From positions 62,001 to 126,000 of the forward strand of contig NZ_AVPG01000004.1 in assembly GCF_000775615.1 (NCBI RefSeq): DNA of 64,000 bases, in the 5' to 3' direction. The notes under the pieces were generated by a model. It saw only the letters and a list, made by a program, of their open reading frames with translations. It made no database searches and was not told the origin of the DNA. The stretch comes from Pontibacillus litoralis JSM 072002. GTDB lineage: Bacteria; Bacillota; Bacilli; Bacillales; BH030062. Positions 1 through 9,347 of the stretch are shown piece after piece (the stretch's first letter is position 1; the number at the start of each line of letters is the position of its first letter). The position numbers were made by a program, and so were the translations under genes.

Positions 1-347
1 ATCATAATTTCTGCGCTAGCTAAATTAGTTGCTAACGGTATTTGATACACATCACACAATCGCAGTAAAGCACTTATGTCAGGTTCATGAGGCTGAGCGG
101 TTAATGGGTCACGGAAAAAAATGACAATGTCCATTTCATTTTGAGCAATACGGGCACCAATCTGCTGGTCACCACCTAATGGGCCTGATTGGAAGCGATA
201 GACAGGTAAATCAGTTGCTTCAGCAATTCGTTTTCCAGTCGTACCAGTAGCATATAAGCTATGGTTATGTAAAACATATTTATACGCAGTAGCAAACTGC
301 ACCATATCCTCTTTCTTTTTGTCATGTGCAATTAACGCAATATTCAT
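1..347 (-). CDS. mgsA: methylglyoxal synthase (3' end beyond the window)
   Basis: The visible N-terminal part starts [12 protein letters not shown] and contains [11 protein letters not shown], the [15 protein letters not shown] loop and [14 protein letters not shown]. These are the phosphate-binding and catalytic segments of methylglyoxal synthase, which converts dihydroxyacetone phosphate to methylglyoxal in the cytoplasm. The ATG is preceded by a GGGAG ribosome site. The gene follows dapB by 14 bases on the same strand, as in B. subtilis (ypjF), so they are probably co-transcribed. The C-terminus lies outside the window. The call is firm because the motif run is diagnostic. Confidence 0.93.
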   Translation of the reverse strand, partial: MNIALIAHDKKKEDMVQFATAYKYVLHNHSLYATGTTGKRIAEATDLPVYRFQSGPLGGDQQIGARIAQNEMDIVIFFRDPLTAQPHEPDISALLRLCDVYQIPLATNLASAEIM

Positions 348-361
348 CTTGTTCGCTCCCT

Positions 362-1162
362 TTATTCCATAATGTTTTCAAGTCCGTAAACAAGCACATT
401 GAGTTGTTGTACCTTCTCAACGGATAATTTCACTCCGGTCATAAACGATTCGCGATTAATGGAATCATGTTTAATCGTTAACGTTTCACCATTTGAACCG
501 AACATCACTTCTTGGTGAGCTACTAATCCAGGCAAACGCATGCTGTGTATTTTCATCCCATCTATATCAGCACCTCTAGCTCCACTGATTGTTTCCGTTT
601 CATTGGGATGGCCTTGTGTTTTACTTGTGCGAACTTCTTGTATTAATTGCGCTGTTTTGACAGCAGTACCACTTGGAGCATCTAGTTTCTGATCATGATG
701 ACGCTCTATAATTTCTACATCAGGAAAGTACTTCGCTGCCCACTTAGAAAATTGCATCATCAATACTGCACCGATTGCAAAATTAGGGGCAATAATGACA
801 CCAATTCCTTTTTCATCCGCTATGCTTTCAAGTTCAGCGAGTTGGTCGTTGGTAAAGCCTGTCGTACCCACAACAGGGCGAACGTTATACTGTAACGCTA
901 GTTTCGTATGTTTATAGCCGACTTCTGGAGTAGTTAAGTCAATTAATACATCTGGTGATACGTTTTGAAAACACTGTTCCATATCCTCATATATAGGAGC
1001 GTCTATTGCAGGTAGAGATGGGATATCTTTCACTTTCATTCCATCGTATTTCCTATCCACGCACGCTACTAAATCGAAACGCTCTTCCTTTTCAATCATT
1101 CGTAACGCTTCACTTCCCATTTTTCCTCTCGGTCCTGCAACAACGATTTTAGTTTTCGTCAT
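362..1162 (-). CDS. dapB: 4-hydroxy-tetrahydrodipicolinate reductase
   Basis: 266 aa, the normal length. DapB reduces hydroxy-tetrahydrodipicolinate with NAD(P)H in the lysine/diaminopimelate pathway, which also supplies spore dipicolinate. The N-terminal Rossmann motif GPRGKMG is at residues 10-16. The family signature [13 protein letters not shown] near residue 155 carries the catalytic His pair and Lys. The ATG has an AAGGAGG site (AAAAGGAGGATTAAT). A TATAAT hexamer about 30 bases upstream on the same strand suggests a promoter, but no good -35 is visible. It heads the dapB-mgsA transcript. Confidence 0.96.
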   Translation of the reverse strand: MTKTKIVVAGPRGKMGSEALRMIEKEERFDLVACVDRKYDGMKVKDIPSLPAIDAPIYEDMEQCFQNVSPDVLIDLTTPEVGYKHTKLALQYNVRPVVGTTGFTNDQLAELESIADEKGIGVIIAPNFAIGAVLMMQFSKWAAKYFPDVEIIERHHDQKLDAPSGTAVKTAQLIQEVRTSKTQGHPNETETISGARGADIDGMKIHSMRLPGLVAHQEVMFGSNGETLTIKHDSINRESFMTGVKLSVEKVQQLNVLVYGLENIME

Positions 1163-1446
1163 ATTAATCCTCCTTTTGTACTGTCCATTTATTATAAGTT
1201 CTCGTTTGGAATATACTCATTCAGCTTTTCCACAAAATAAGGGTACTCATGTTGCTCACCCCTTTACCATGCGAGCTAAGTTAGCGATAAAAGGATGCAT
1301 TACTACTGTAATAAGGGATTCCTTTTGTTGTTTCATTGTTTTTCTCTTTGTTACGTGGTAAGCGTCGTGGTTTACAATGATACAATCTCTTATCATGTTA
1401 GCGAATAGCCGTCCATTTGACAAATTTTTTTGTTCTTTATTATGTA
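1163..1446. other. divergent intergenic region dapB / yitT-family gene
   Basis: This stretch lies between dapB (- strand) and the YitT-family gene (+ strand). It holds the dapB ribosome site and TATAAT on the - strand, and borders the + strand promoter starting at 1447. A 61-codon + strand open frame at 1176-1361 has no ribosome site and no family features, and I treat it as chance. I see no terminator or structured RNA here. Confidence 0.5.
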
Positions 1447-1476
1447 TTGCTGTTTTTGAAATATTTTGTCTATAAT
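1447..1476 (+). promoter_or_regulatory. candidate sigma-A promoter for the YitT-family gene
   Basis: TTGCTG at 1447-1452 and a perfect TATAAT at 1471-1476 are separated by 18 bases. Transcription would start near 1484, leaving a leader of about 30 bases before the TTG start at 1514. The spacing and the -10 box fit sigma-A; the -35 box is weak. Confidence 0.5.
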
Positions 1477-1513
1477 AAGGGATGGGAATGCGTTCATCAA
1501 AGGAGGTAATTTA

Positions 1514-2380
1514 TTGAATAAAGTTAAAGTAAACAATATCCTATTTATTTTACTAGGTGCTGCTATATTTAGTTTTGGAATTGTTCATTTCAATATTCAG
1601 AACAACTTAGCAGAAGGTGGTTTTACTGGAATCATTTTAATATTGGATCAATTTGGGCTAAATATTTCGATTATGAATTTAGCGTTAAACATTCCTGTAT
1701 TTCTAGTCGGATGGAAACTACTTGGACGATCAACACTCATTTACTCCATCATCGGAACCCTTGCTGTTTCATTCTTTTTAGGGGTATTCCAAGTATATAT
1801 GATAGAAATTGATTTAAAAAATGATATGACTTTGGCCGCTTTATTTGCCGGTGTATTTATCGGCGTTGGGTTAGGTATTATCTTTAGAAGTGGAGGCACT
1901 ACAGGTGGTGTCGATATTCTCGCTCGACTGGTACATAAATATTGGGGCATTAGCATGGGACGTACTATGTTTCTATTTGATGCTCTTGTAATTACAGCAG
2001 CTGTCATCATGTATCTAGATCACATAGAAGGAATGTACACATTAGTGGCGGTTTTCATAGGAGCTCGCGTAATCGATTTTATTCAAGAAGGCGCTTATGC
2101 TGCTAAAGGAGCCATTATTATTTCCAATCAAAGTACAACCATTTCTACGAAGATTATGAATGAAATGGACCGTGGCGTTACGATTTTACATGGAAGAGGG
2201 AGTTATACGGGAGAAAATCGGGATGTCCTTTACTGTGTAGTCGCACGCAATGAAATAATCCGGATGAAGAATATTATTGAATCCATTGATCCACACGCAT
2301 TTGTAAGCGTTTCAACGGTTCATGATGTTGTTGGGGAAGGATTTACATTAGATGAACAAAAAAATCCAATTGAGAAATAA
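1514..2380 (+). CDS. ypjC: YitT family membrane protein (YpjC-like)
   Basis: 288 aa from a TTG start at 1514, chosen because AGGAGG lies 7 bases upstream (1501-1506); the longer frame from 1466 has no ribosome site. The N-terminal 200 residues hold about five hydrophobic helices with the glycine-rich turn RSGGTTGGVDILARLV. The C-terminal 90 residues form the soluble DUF2179-like domain (RGVTILHGRGSYTG). Location matches B. subtilis ypjC. The biochemical role of the family is unknown. It is transcribed against its neighbours and ends at a two-way terminator. Confidence 0.88.
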   Translation: MNKVKVNNILFILLGAAIFSFGIVHFNIQNNLAEGGFTGIILILDQFGLNISIMNLALNIPVFLVGWKLLGRSTLIYSIIGTLAVSFFLGVFQVYMIEIDLKNDMTLAALFAGVFIGVGLGIIFRSGGTTGGVDILARLVHKYWGISMGRTMFLFDALVITAAVIMYLDHIEGMYTLVAVFIGARVIDFIQEGAYAAKGAIIISNQSTTISTKIMNEMDRGVTILHGRGSYTGENRDVLYCVVARNEIIRMKNIIESIDPHAFVSVSTVHDVVGEGFTLDEQKNPIEK

Positions 2381-2427
2381 AGAACAAGTTCGTATTTGAA
2401 TGGAACATAAAACGAAGTTAACCAAAT

Positions 2428-2462
2428 AAAGAAGAGCTTCCCAAGTGTGGTAGCTCTTCTTT
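2428..2462. terminator. bidirectional rho-independent terminator
   Basis: An 11-bp stem (AAAGAAGAGCT / AGCTCTTCTTT) with a 13-base loop lies between the convergent YitT-family and YugP-like genes. A/T runs on both sides suggest it serves both strands. Confidence 0.8.
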
Positions 2463-2467
2463 CGTTA

Positions 2468-3157
2468 TTAATCGTCGTTATTCATATTTAAAAATATAAG
2501 GACGAAACGTAGTAGTTCTAACAACGCAACAAGTGCTGCTGCTACATACGTAAGTGCCGCCGCATCTAACACTTTCTTTGTTTGTTTTTCCTCGTCATTA
2601 CGTATAATCCCAGTGGAAATAAGCTGATCCATTGCTCGATTAGAAGCATCAAACTCTACAGGAAGTGTCACAAACTGGAACAAAACAGCAAACGACATGA
2701 AAATGATACCAGCTAACACTAACCCTGATGCTTGAAAAAGAAACCCACCTAAAATCAAGAAGATGGACATGTTGGAACCTAAACTAGCCGCTGGTACTAA
2801 TGAAGAGCGAAATTTTAAAAACGCATATTCTTGTTCATCTTGAATAGCATGTCCTACTTCATGTGCTGCAACAGCTTGAGCAGCAGCAGAAGGCTCATGG
2901 TAGTTACTTGAAGATAATCGCACTACTTTACTTCGAGGGTCATAGTGGTCAGATAACACGCCACGTACTTCTTCTACTCGTACATCATATAAACCATTAT
3001 CATCTAATATTTTTCGTGCAACTTGAGCACCAGACATGCCTGATTGATTGTATACATTAGAATACTTCTTATACGTACCTTTAACTTTCATTTGAGCCCA
3101 AATCGGGATAATTAAAATTAACGCTAAATAAATTAAATATCCTGAACTTATAAACAT
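2468..3157 (-). CDS. yugP: YugP-like membrane zinc metallopeptidase
   Basis: 229 aa from the ATG at 3157, which has GGAGG ten bases upstream; the in-frame ATG at 3187 lacks a good site. An N-terminal membrane helix (residues 1-20) is followed by the zinc site HEVGHAIQD (HExxH), which is preceded by the conserved DHYDPRSKVVRLS segment. Two to three hydrophobic helices and a C-terminal ALTYVAAALVALLELLRF segment follow. This matches the neutral zinc metallopeptidase 2 family (YugP). In B. subtilis yugP lies elsewhere, so its place here is a local rearrangement. Substrate unknown. Confidence 0.87.
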   Translation of the reverse strand: MFISSGYLIYLALILIIPIWAQMKVKGTYKKYSNVYNQSGMSGAQVARKILDDNGLYDVRVEEVRGVLSDHYDPRSKVVRLSSSNYHEPSAAAQAVAAHEVGHAIQDEQEYAFLKFRSSLVPAASLGSNMSIFLILGGFLFQASGLVLAGIIFMSFAVLFQFVTLPVEFDASNRAMDQLISTGIIRNDEEKQTKKVLDAAALTYVAAALVALLELLRFVLIFLNMNNDD

Positions 3158-3229
3158 TGTTTTGCATTCCTCCATTAATAGTCGCAAACTTTGCTACAAC
3201 GTTAATTTTAGTCATAAATCGATGGTACG

Positions 3230-4015
3230 TCAACTATCACGTTCTTTCGATTTAGTTAATTGTCGTTTTTCTGCTCGATATTTTCTCCATCCTACGTATG
3301 TTAACGTAATTGAAATAAAACTACCTATAGTCCAAATCAACCAAATGAACTCTGGACCTTCTGTTAAACTATATTTCGTTACAGGAATTTCTTCTAGATC
3401 TCTTGCTATGGAACGCATTAATAGCATTCTATCTTCTGTGGATTGCTCCGATAACACGTCAACTAAAGCTTGCTGATGGAGAGACATTTGTTGTGCTACA
3501 TCCCAATCTAAGTCGACATACATGGCCGGTAACATCCGTTCATATAGCTCATATACGTGCTTAATTGAGCGATTGGAAATCTTCTCATCTCCCTCTATTA
3601 GCTGATTAATTTCTTGTATCGTGTAGGATTTCCAAACTTCCCATAAAGGGTCAACATTCGTCTCCATCGCATCCACGTACAACACAACCGCTAATGAACG
3701 ATGATAAGCCTCTTGTTTACTACTTTCTTGGTCCATTAACGTCAAACGAGCGTCTTTCATTAACTGATGTAATGAGTATGGACCAACTTCCGTCATCGTG
3801 CTATCTATTCCATCTACAACCCTTTCCATTTTCGCCAACGTAGCTTCTGCCGCTTCATTTTTACCTTCTTCTACATATTTTAAAAACGTATAGGCATCTG
3901 ATTGTAACGATTGGAATGACTCCTTTGCATACACATTACTAACCGTCATAACGATCATAACGAAAACGATGAAAAGCGCCAATTTGCTTTCTACTTGTTT
4001 TAATGCACCTATCAT
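3230..4015 (-). CDS. ypjB: sporulation protein YpjB
   Basis: 261 aa from the ATG at 4015, preceded by GAGAGGGG. The order is a short N-terminal signal or anchor helix (about residues 5-25), a long alpha-helical extracytoplasmic domain, a C-terminal membrane helix (WLIWTIGSFISITLTYVGW) and a basic tail ending KSKERDS. This is the architecture of the YpjB sporulation family and the locus matches B. subtilis. Molecular function is not established. The next gene in the block is ypjA. Confidence 0.82.
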   Translation of the reverse strand: MIGALKQVESKLALFIVFVMIVMTVSNVYAKESFQSLQSDAYTFLKYVEEGKNEAAEATLAKMERVVDGIDSTMTEVGPYSLHQLMKDARLTLMDQESSKQEAYHRSLAVVLYVDAMETNVDPLWEVWKSYTIQEINQLIEGDEKISNRSIKHVYELYERMLPAMYVDLDWDVAQQMSLHQQALVDVLSEQSTEDRMLLMRSIARDLEEIPVTKYSLTEGPEFIWLIWTIGSFISITLTYVGWRKYRAEKRQLTKSKERDS

Positions 4016-4085
4016 AAGTGGTCCCCTCTCCCACAAAGCTTGTATTTATAGTGTATGAAGAGAGGTATGTAATTAGTACAAGGGA

Positions 4086-4673
4086 TTAGTTTGCATGTAA
4101 CGATTGACGTTTCCCGTGAATCGTTAACCGATAGGCTATGAGTATGGACAGAACACTTAACCAGAACGTAAAATAACCAATTTCATTCATATACACATTT
4201 AAAGAACCATAGGATGGCATCATTTCAAAGACGTAATCAATAACGTCATTATGCAACGTCCATATGGCTGCTACTACTAAATGGCGTAATTGAATTTTAT
4301 AATAGGGTGCATACAATAACCCTTGAACTGCCATAGCTCCATGAGACGCGATAAGCATGTATCCTTGCCAAGATAAAGAGCCATCGACAATAAGCGTTAA
4401 TATATTCATCATAACTGCCCAAACACCATATTTAAACAAAGTAACGATAGCTAAAGCCTCTATATATGGAACATTTCGATTGAATAAGAAGAATGCTAGA
4501 AATATACAAAAGAATAAACTTGCTGTCGGGCTATCAGGAACGAAGAGTAAAAAGTGAGAAGGAGTAGCAGCTAATTGGTATTTGTACCACCAATATCCGT
4601 ATATGGTACCAACGATATTAACTACCAATAATAAAGATAGAAAACTTTTGTGTCTTAATACGTACGCTATCAT
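4086..4673 (-). CDS. ypjA: DUF1405 membrane protein YpjA
   Basis: 195 aa with about six hydrophobic segments. Conserved stretches include NIVGTIYGYWWY, FVPDSPTASLFF and HNDVIDYVF, which mark the DUF1405/YpjA family. It lies between qcrC and ypjB as in B. subtilis. The hairpin after qcrC separates it from the qcr operon, so it needs its own promoter. Function unknown. Confidence 0.82.
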   Translation of the reverse strand: MIAYVLRHKSFLSLLLVVNIVGTIYGYWWYKYQLAATPSHFLLFVPDSPTASLFFCIFLAFFLFNRNVPYIEALAIVTLFKYGVWAVMMNILTLIVDGSLSWQGYMLIASHGAMAVQGLLYAPYYKIQLRHLVVAAIWTLHNDVIDYVFEMMPSYGSLNVYMNEIGYFTFWLSVLSILIAYRLTIHGKRQSLHAN

Positions 4674-4710
4674 TTCATCACCCTTAACATTTCTTGAAAA
4701 ATAGTAAAAA

Positions 4711-4735
4711 GAAGCTGGACAATTAATCCAGCTTC
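4711..4735 (-). terminator. terminator of the qcrABC operon
   Basis: A 9-bp stem GAAGCTGGA / TCCAGCTTC with a 7-base loop lies 8 bases after the qcrC stop. On the - strand it is followed by TTTTTA. Confidence 0.85.
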
Positions 4736-4742
4736 CTGCCTC

Positions 4743-5519
4743 TTACTCGCTTCCTTCTTCTCCACCAGATGGATTTTTAACGAATTCAGCTAGTTGTTGT
4801 ATTTCTTCTTCAGGTTTACCTTTCATTACTGCCGGCATACTTCCTAGTCCATTAACTGTTATGTCTTTAATTTCATCAACAGACAATTCTGTACCTACTA
4901 GTGCAGGTCCTGCTCCTCCACCAAGTTCTGCACCGTGACAAGATGCACAATTTTGCTTGTAGATTTCATAACCAGCAGCAGAAGTATCAATTTCAACTTC
5001 TTCAACGATTTGTCCAGATTTAGCGCGCGCTTCCCAGTCAACGTGACTGCCTGCTTCCCAAGTTAAGAATATAGTACACGCTACACCAATTAACATAAAC
5101 GCATTTGCGATTGGACGTTGATGTGGACGACGACCTGGCCCTTTATCCAAGAATGGTGCTAGTAATAAACCACCAAACGCTAATCCTGGAATAATAAATG
5201 CTCCTAACACACTATATGGACCACTTGCAAATTCATACTTCAAGAACTGATACAGAAATAAGAAATACCAGTCTGGAAGTGGAATATAACTTGCATCAGT
5301 CGGATCTGCCATTTTTTCAAGTGGAGATGGGGCCACTACTGTTAATGTTAAAAAGCCGATTAGGAAAACAGCACCTACTAACCATTCTTTCAATAGAAAG
5401 TTTGGCCAGAACGCTTCCGTTTTACCTGGATACTCGGAATAATCTTTTGGAATATTAGACATCTTCTTAGCCGGGATACGTGAATCACCGACGAACTTCA
5501 TACCTTTTCCCCTATGCAC
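4743..5519 (-). CDS. qcrC: menaquinol:cytochrome c reductase, cytochrome b/c subunit
   Basis: 258 aa from a GTG start with GGAGGG six bases upstream; the N-terminus MHRGKGMKFVGDSR matches the B. subtilis protein, supporting this start. The N-terminal half resembles subunit IV of b6f, with three membrane helices and the quinol-site motif PDWY. The C-terminal half is a fused c-type cytochrome with the heme site CASCHG and a probable axial Met (GSMPAVM). It passes electrons from menaquinol to cytochrome c on the outer face of the membrane. It is last in the qcrA-qcrB-qcrC operon. Confidence 0.97.
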   Translation of the reverse strand: MHRGKGMKFVGDSRIPAKKMSNIPKDYSEYPGKTEAFWPNFLLKEWLVGAVFLIGFLTLTVVAPSPLEKMADPTDASYIPLPDWYFLFLYQFLKYEFASGPYSVLGAFIIPGLAFGGLLLAPFLDKGPGRRPHQRPIANAFMLIGVACTIFLTWEAGSHVDWEARAKSGQIVEEVEIDTSAAGYEIYKQNCASCHGAELGGGAGPALVGTELSVDEIKDITVNGLGSMPAVMKGKPEEEIQQLAEFVKNPSGGEEGSE

Positions 5520-5566
5520 AGCGTTCCCTCCTTTGCATCTATGAATATAAGTGCTGAAATGCTAGC

Positions 5567-6241
5567 CTACAATGGACCTGAAATACCTTGTTTACGAATC
5601 ATTACAAAGTGAGCACCCATTAAAGCAAACAATGCTGCTGGTAAGAAGAATACGTGTATAGCGAAGAATCGCGTCAATGTTTGCGCTCCTACGATATCTG
5701 GATCTCCGGCAAGCAATGTTTTCACTTCTTCTCCGATAAACGGTGTTTGCTGAGCTATTTCTAAGCCTACTTGTGTAGCAAAAAATGCTTTGTTATCCCA
5801 AGGTAATAAATAACCAGTAAATCCTAAACCTAGCATAACGAATAGAATTAATACTCCTACTACCCAGTTAAGCTCTCTAGGCTTTTTATAAGCACCTTGG
5901 AAAAACACACGTAACGTATGTAAGAAAATCATAACGATTACGAGACTCGCACCCCAGTGGTGCATTCCGCGTACAATTTGACCATACGCTACTTCTTGTT
6001 GTAAATAATAAACAGAATTCCACGCATTTTCGATATCTGGAACATAATACATCGTTAAGAACATTCCAGAAAGAACTTGAATAACTGTAATGAAGAATGT
6101 TAATCCTCCAAAGCAGTATACAAATGCCGAAAAGTGATGAGCTGGGTTAACGTGTTCTGGAACCTCGTGATCAGCGATATCACGCCACATTGGTGTAATA
6201 TCTACACGCTCATCCACCCAATCATATAGCTTTTGAAGCAT
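5567..6241 (-). CDS. qcrB: menaquinol:cytochrome c reductase, cytochrome b6 subunit
   Basis: 224 aa, the normal b6 length. Four membrane helices carry the b-heme histidines (HHWGASLVIVMIFLHTLRV and the IHVFFLPAA region). The GYLLPWDNKAFF stretch is typical of the quinol pocket. The ATG has GGAGGTG upstream, overlapping the qcrA stop; qcrA ends 3 bases before. It is the integral core of the bc complex. Confidence 0.97.
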   Translation of the reverse strand: MLQKLYDWVDERVDITPMWRDIADHEVPEHVNPAHHFSAFVYCFGGLTFFITVIQVLSGMFLTMYYVPDIENAWNSVYYLQQEVAYGQIVRGMHHWGASLVIVMIFLHTLRVFFQGAYKKPRELNWVVGVLILFVMLGLGFTGYLLPWDNKAFFATQVGLEIAQQTPFIGEEVKTLLAGDPDIVGAQTLTRFFAIHVFFLPAALFALMGAHFVMIRKQGISGPL

Positions 6242-6244
6242 GTA

Positions 6245-6754
6245 CTACACCTCCGTATTTGGAACTGCTTCACCTAAGTAAAGCTTTCCGTCTTTAATTT
6301 TTGTCTTAAATTGATCAAGCGGTGCTAATGGTGGCGTGCCAGGAACATTGGCTCCGTTTTTCTCATATAGTCCGTCATGACACGGGCAATAGAAACGGTT
6401 CTCATGGCCTTCTCCACCTTCCCAGTTCACCACACAACCTAAGTGTTTACAAATCGGAGATAAGGCTACAATATCACCATTCTCATTTTTGTACACCCAA
6501 GCAGACTTTGGTACTTCTGATGTGTACCATGCATCAACTTGTTCGATTTTGTAGTTTACACGAACTGGTTCAGTTGTGATTTCACTAACATCTGCTACTT
6601 GAATAAATTCTCCCTCACCTTTTGGTTGTAGCACAGGATCTACAGCCATACGAACCATTGGTGCTAACATACCTGCAGCCATAAATCCGCCTACACCTGT
6701 TAATGTGTAGTTCAAAAATTGACGTCGGGATACTTGCTGTTTTCTTTCGCTCAT
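6245..6754 (-). CDS. qcrA: menaquinol:cytochrome c reductase, Rieske iron-sulfur subunit
   Basis: 169 aa from the ATG at 6754, which has a GGGGGG site; the longer frame from 6784 is not supported. A twin-Arg-like SRRQFLNYTLTGVGG N-terminus and membrane helix precede the Rieske domain. The cluster ligands are in CKHLGC and CPCHDG, two Cys and two His for the 2Fe-2S centre. The operon promoter should lie in the 140 bases upstream, but I could not pick clear boxes. Confidence 0.96.
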   Translation of the reverse strand: MSERKQQVSRRQFLNYTLTGVGGFMAAGMLAPMVRMAVDPVLQPKGEGEFIQVADVSEITTEPVRVNYKIEQVDAWYTSEVPKSAWVYKNENGDIVALSPICKHLGCVVNWEGGEGHENRFYCPCHDGLYEKNGANVPGTPPLAPLDQFKTKIKDGKLYLGEAVPNTEV

Positions 6755-6893
6755 TGTTTTCCCCCCTCTATCCATATGATACAACGTTTACATCAAACGT
6801 TTATGGAAATATATCACACAGTTTACTAGGACATTACTATGATAGCGCAAACTACTTGTCTGGTCAATAAAGACCGTGAAATCGCTTTAAGAA

Positions 6894-7361
6894 TTATTGT
6901 TTCCAGTAAGAAGTGATTAATTCTGTAACTTGACCAATTTGCGACTGGACAAAATGAACTCCTTCTTGTGTATGTATGCTGTCAACGCCCCCTGTAGGAA
7001 TCCACATAAGAGATCCGTTAAGTTCACGCTCTTTTACCTTCCATTTGGAATCAAGTGTGAACAAGAAGACATGTTGAAAGCCATCAGCTATAGCCCTTTC
7101 ACACCAGCTGTTCAATCTTTTGATTTCTTCTTCCATCATACTAGTAGTTGAATACGTGTAAGAAGGTGAAAGAAACACTCTACCTTTGAAACTCTTTTCT
7201 AATTCACTTAAGAATACAGATAGAAATTCTGATTGAAAGGCTAAAGATTTGAGTTCATCTTGTTCTCCACCATAGCTAATAGGTGTCATGGGAATAAGTA
7301 AAGTGTCTACATATTCTCTAGCTTTTACATACATATGAACGTCTTCCACTTTCCATTGCAT
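6894..7361 (-). CDS. ypiF: DUF2487 protein YpiF
   Basis: 155 aa and soluble. The start MQWKVEDVHMYVKAREYVDTLLIPM and the PTGGVDSIHTQEGVHFVQSQIGQVTELI tail resemble the DUF2487/YpiF family. It sits between qcrA and ypiB as in B. subtilis. The ATG is preceded by TAGGAG. A terminator after ypiB implies separate transcription. Function unknown. Confidence 0.78.
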   Translation of the reverse strand: MQWKVEDVHMYVKAREYVDTLLIPMTPISYGGEQDELKSLAFQSEFLSVFLSELEKSFKGRVFLSPSYTYSTTSMMEEEIKRLNSWCERAIADGFQHVFLFTLDSKWKVKERELNGSLMWIPTGGVDSIHTQEGVHFVQSQIGQVTELITSYWKQ

Positions 7362-7464
7362 ATGGACAATCTCCTAACATAGTATAAAATTAAACCGTAT
7401 AATTCCTATTCTACTACAAACTGTTACAAACTACAGTAGGAATTTATATTTTCTCCTAAAAAAA

Positions 7465-7487
7465 TCACCCCTACTATTGAGGAGTGA
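7465..7487 (-). terminator. terminator overlapping the ypiB stop codon
   Basis: An 8-bp stem TCACTCCT / AGGGGTGA (one G-U) with a 7-base loop is followed by seven T on the - strand. The ypiB stop codon lies inside the hairpin. It probably ends the aroC-to-ypiB transcript. Confidence 0.8.
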
Positions 7488-8031
7488 ACAGTTGCTTAAC
7501 TTTTTGTAATTTAGCAGACAATCGTTGAAACGCCTCTTTGTCTCCAGCATCCAATGCTTCATCAATTTTCTTCATAAGCTGTTCTGTTTGATAACTTGTT
7601 ATGGAATGTTGCAACACTTTATCTGCAACTTCTTGATCATGATCTGTTATAAAGAAATCCTTTGGTAAAAATGGATTCTCCTCTAACACTGCTACGTAAT
7701 GCGCTGTTTGTAATCCTTCTTTAAAGTTCAGTTGAATATAAACGGCCTCAGATCGATTCAAACGAATGTCATGAAAAGACTTCTCTGCATCTGTCGTCAT
7801 CACTTGATTCTTATAAAAACGAAAGGGCACTTCTTCCACACAGTGCGTTGAGATGACGATTCCTCTCGGACAAAATCTCGCCTCTTCTACAAAATGAACC
7901 TGTTCCATAATCGAGTCGTGATTAATTAAATAATTCAATATCCATACACTTTCTCGGCGCTTCAGTTGATAATGATTTAAAAACCAACGAACAAATTCTT
8001 TCTTATCTTCTACCGATACAGGTGTTTGCAA
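7474..8031 (-). CDS. ypiB: UPF0302 family protein YpiB
   Basis: 185 aa from a TTG at 8031, chosen because GGGAGG (8040-8045) stands 8 bases upstream. The longer frame from 8139 would overlap ypiA by 74 bases without a ribosome site. The family core [20 protein letters not shown] and [13 protein letters not shown] is close to B. subtilis YpiB (UPF0302). A charged helical C-terminus follows. The role is not established; it sits at the end of the aromatic operon block behind ypiA. Confidence 0.85.
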   Translation of the reverse strand: MQTPVSVEDKKEFVRWFLNHYQLKRRESVWILNYLINHDSIMEQVHFVEEARFCPRGIVISTHCVEEVPFRFYKNQVMTTDAEKSFHDIRLNRSEAVYIQLNFKEGLQTAHYVAVLEENPFLPKDFFITDHDQEVADKVLQHSITSYQTEQLMKKIDEALDAGDKEAFQRLSAKLQKVKQLFTPQ

Positions 8032-8065
8032 TTCCAGGACCTCCCTTTCTGGAAAAGAACTAAAT

Positions 8066-9328
8066 TCAGTCTTCCTCATTGATGTGTAGACGAGCCATAA
8101 AGACTTGAACTTCTTCATCTGTCGGTTCAATTTCAACATAGCGATTCAACATTTCATATGCCTTTTGAGGGTTTCCTTCTTCTACTAGGAAATAACCAAA
8201 TTCCTTCAAGAACTCACTATCTTCTTTAAAGGAATTATATGCAACTTCATAACCATTTAATGCTTCTTTATAGTATTCTAACTCATTATTAGCTCGAGCC
8301 AACTCCCAAACGTATAATGGATCTTCTTCATCCATTTCTCGAACGTGTTCAAGTAGGTCCTTAATTGCTTCGTAATCTCCATCTTCTTTCAATCGCTCTA
8401 CTATGAATATAATGGCTTCTTTATATCCAGGGTCTAATGATATGGCCTGTCTTATTAATTTGTATCCTTCTCTTTTATCTTGTAGGCGAAAGGCCAATTT
8501 TCCTGCTTGTACATATAAATCTTTATTAAATTCATCTTTACGAATTCCTTTAATAGCCGTTTGATAGGCTTCTTCAATCTGTCCATCTAATTCGAGCGCT
8601 TCTGCTAAAACGCCATATACAGATTGATAAAAAGGATCTTCTTCCATAAGTTTTTTCCATACACGAATCGCAATATCATTTCTCTCTGCTCTATACGCGG
8701 TAAAACCGTATCGGAATAAAACGTCTGGAGTATAGTCACTTGTCGCTTGAAAATAGTCTAACGATTGCTCATATTCACCTAACATAGCATGGGCTTCTGC
8801 CAATCGAAGTGGAATTTCTGCTTCTCCCACACTCGAGTGTCGTCGTAATGCACGCTCATAATACGGAATACACGTTTTATATTCACCATTAGAAAAGGAT
8901 AATTCCGCCAACGCGAAGTCAATAACTGGTTCTTCAGGAGCAATATTTTTGGCAAGGAACAACTTCTGTTCTGCCACTTCATGCAACCCTTGTGCTTGAT
9001 ATAAGTCAGCTAATTGAACAAGTGCACTTAAATATTCTTCTTGATCAGGTGGAATCTCATTTAGTAAATCAATCGCAAGCTCATCCTGCTCTTTGTCAAT
9101 GTAGATGTCTGCTAATAATAAAGTTAGTTCATATTCTTCTGGATACGTTTGTTTTAAATCGTACAATATTTCTTCTGCATCATCGGTCATCCCCCATTGA
9201 AGGAACAATTGTGCTATTGTAAATTTTTCTTCCTCGTTTGCTCGGGGTTGTTCCGCCCGCAACCGTTCAATTGCTTGTTGCGCCTTTCCGTCATTCATAA
9301 GTTGTATTGCTTGCTCTAGGCCTTGCAT
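8066..9328 (-). CDS. ypiA: tetratricopeptide-repeat protein YpiA
   Basis: 420 aa made almost entirely of helical TPR-like repeats (for example [18 protein letters not shown] and [17 protein letters not shown]), with no signal or membrane segment. It lies between the aromatic genes and ypiB as in B. subtilis. TPR arrays bind other proteins, but the partner is unknown. The ATG follows AAAGGGTGG. It starts 19 bases after the unrecognised 290-aa gene, so they probably share a transcript. Confidence 0.85.
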   Translation of the reverse strand: MQGLEQAIQLMNDGKAQQAIERLRAEQPRANEEEKFTIAQLFLQWGMTDDAEEILYDLKQTYPEEYELTLLLADIYIDKEQDELAIDLLNEIPPDQEEYLSALVQLADLYQAQGLHEVAEQKLFLAKNIAPEEPVIDFALAELSFSNGEYKTCIPYYERALRRHSSVGEAEIPLRLAEAHAMLGEYEQSLDYFQATSDYTPDVLFRYGFTAYRAERNDIAIRVWKKLMEEDPFYQSVYGVLAEALELDGQIEEAYQTAIKGIRKDEFNKDLYVQAGKLAFRLQDKREGYKLIRQAISLDPGYKEAIIFIVERLKEDGDYEAIKDLLEHVREMDEEDPLYVWELARANNELEYYKEALNGYEVAYNSFKEDSEFLKEFGYFLVEEGNPQKAYEMLNRYVEIEPTDEEVQVFMARLHINEED

Positions 9329-9347
9329 GTTTCCACCCTTTCCGGTA

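Noticed and set aside
1466-1513. Upstream extension of the YitT-family gene
   Set aside because: The frame is open, but it begins within the -10 region of the promoter; the TTG at 1514 has an AGGAGG site.
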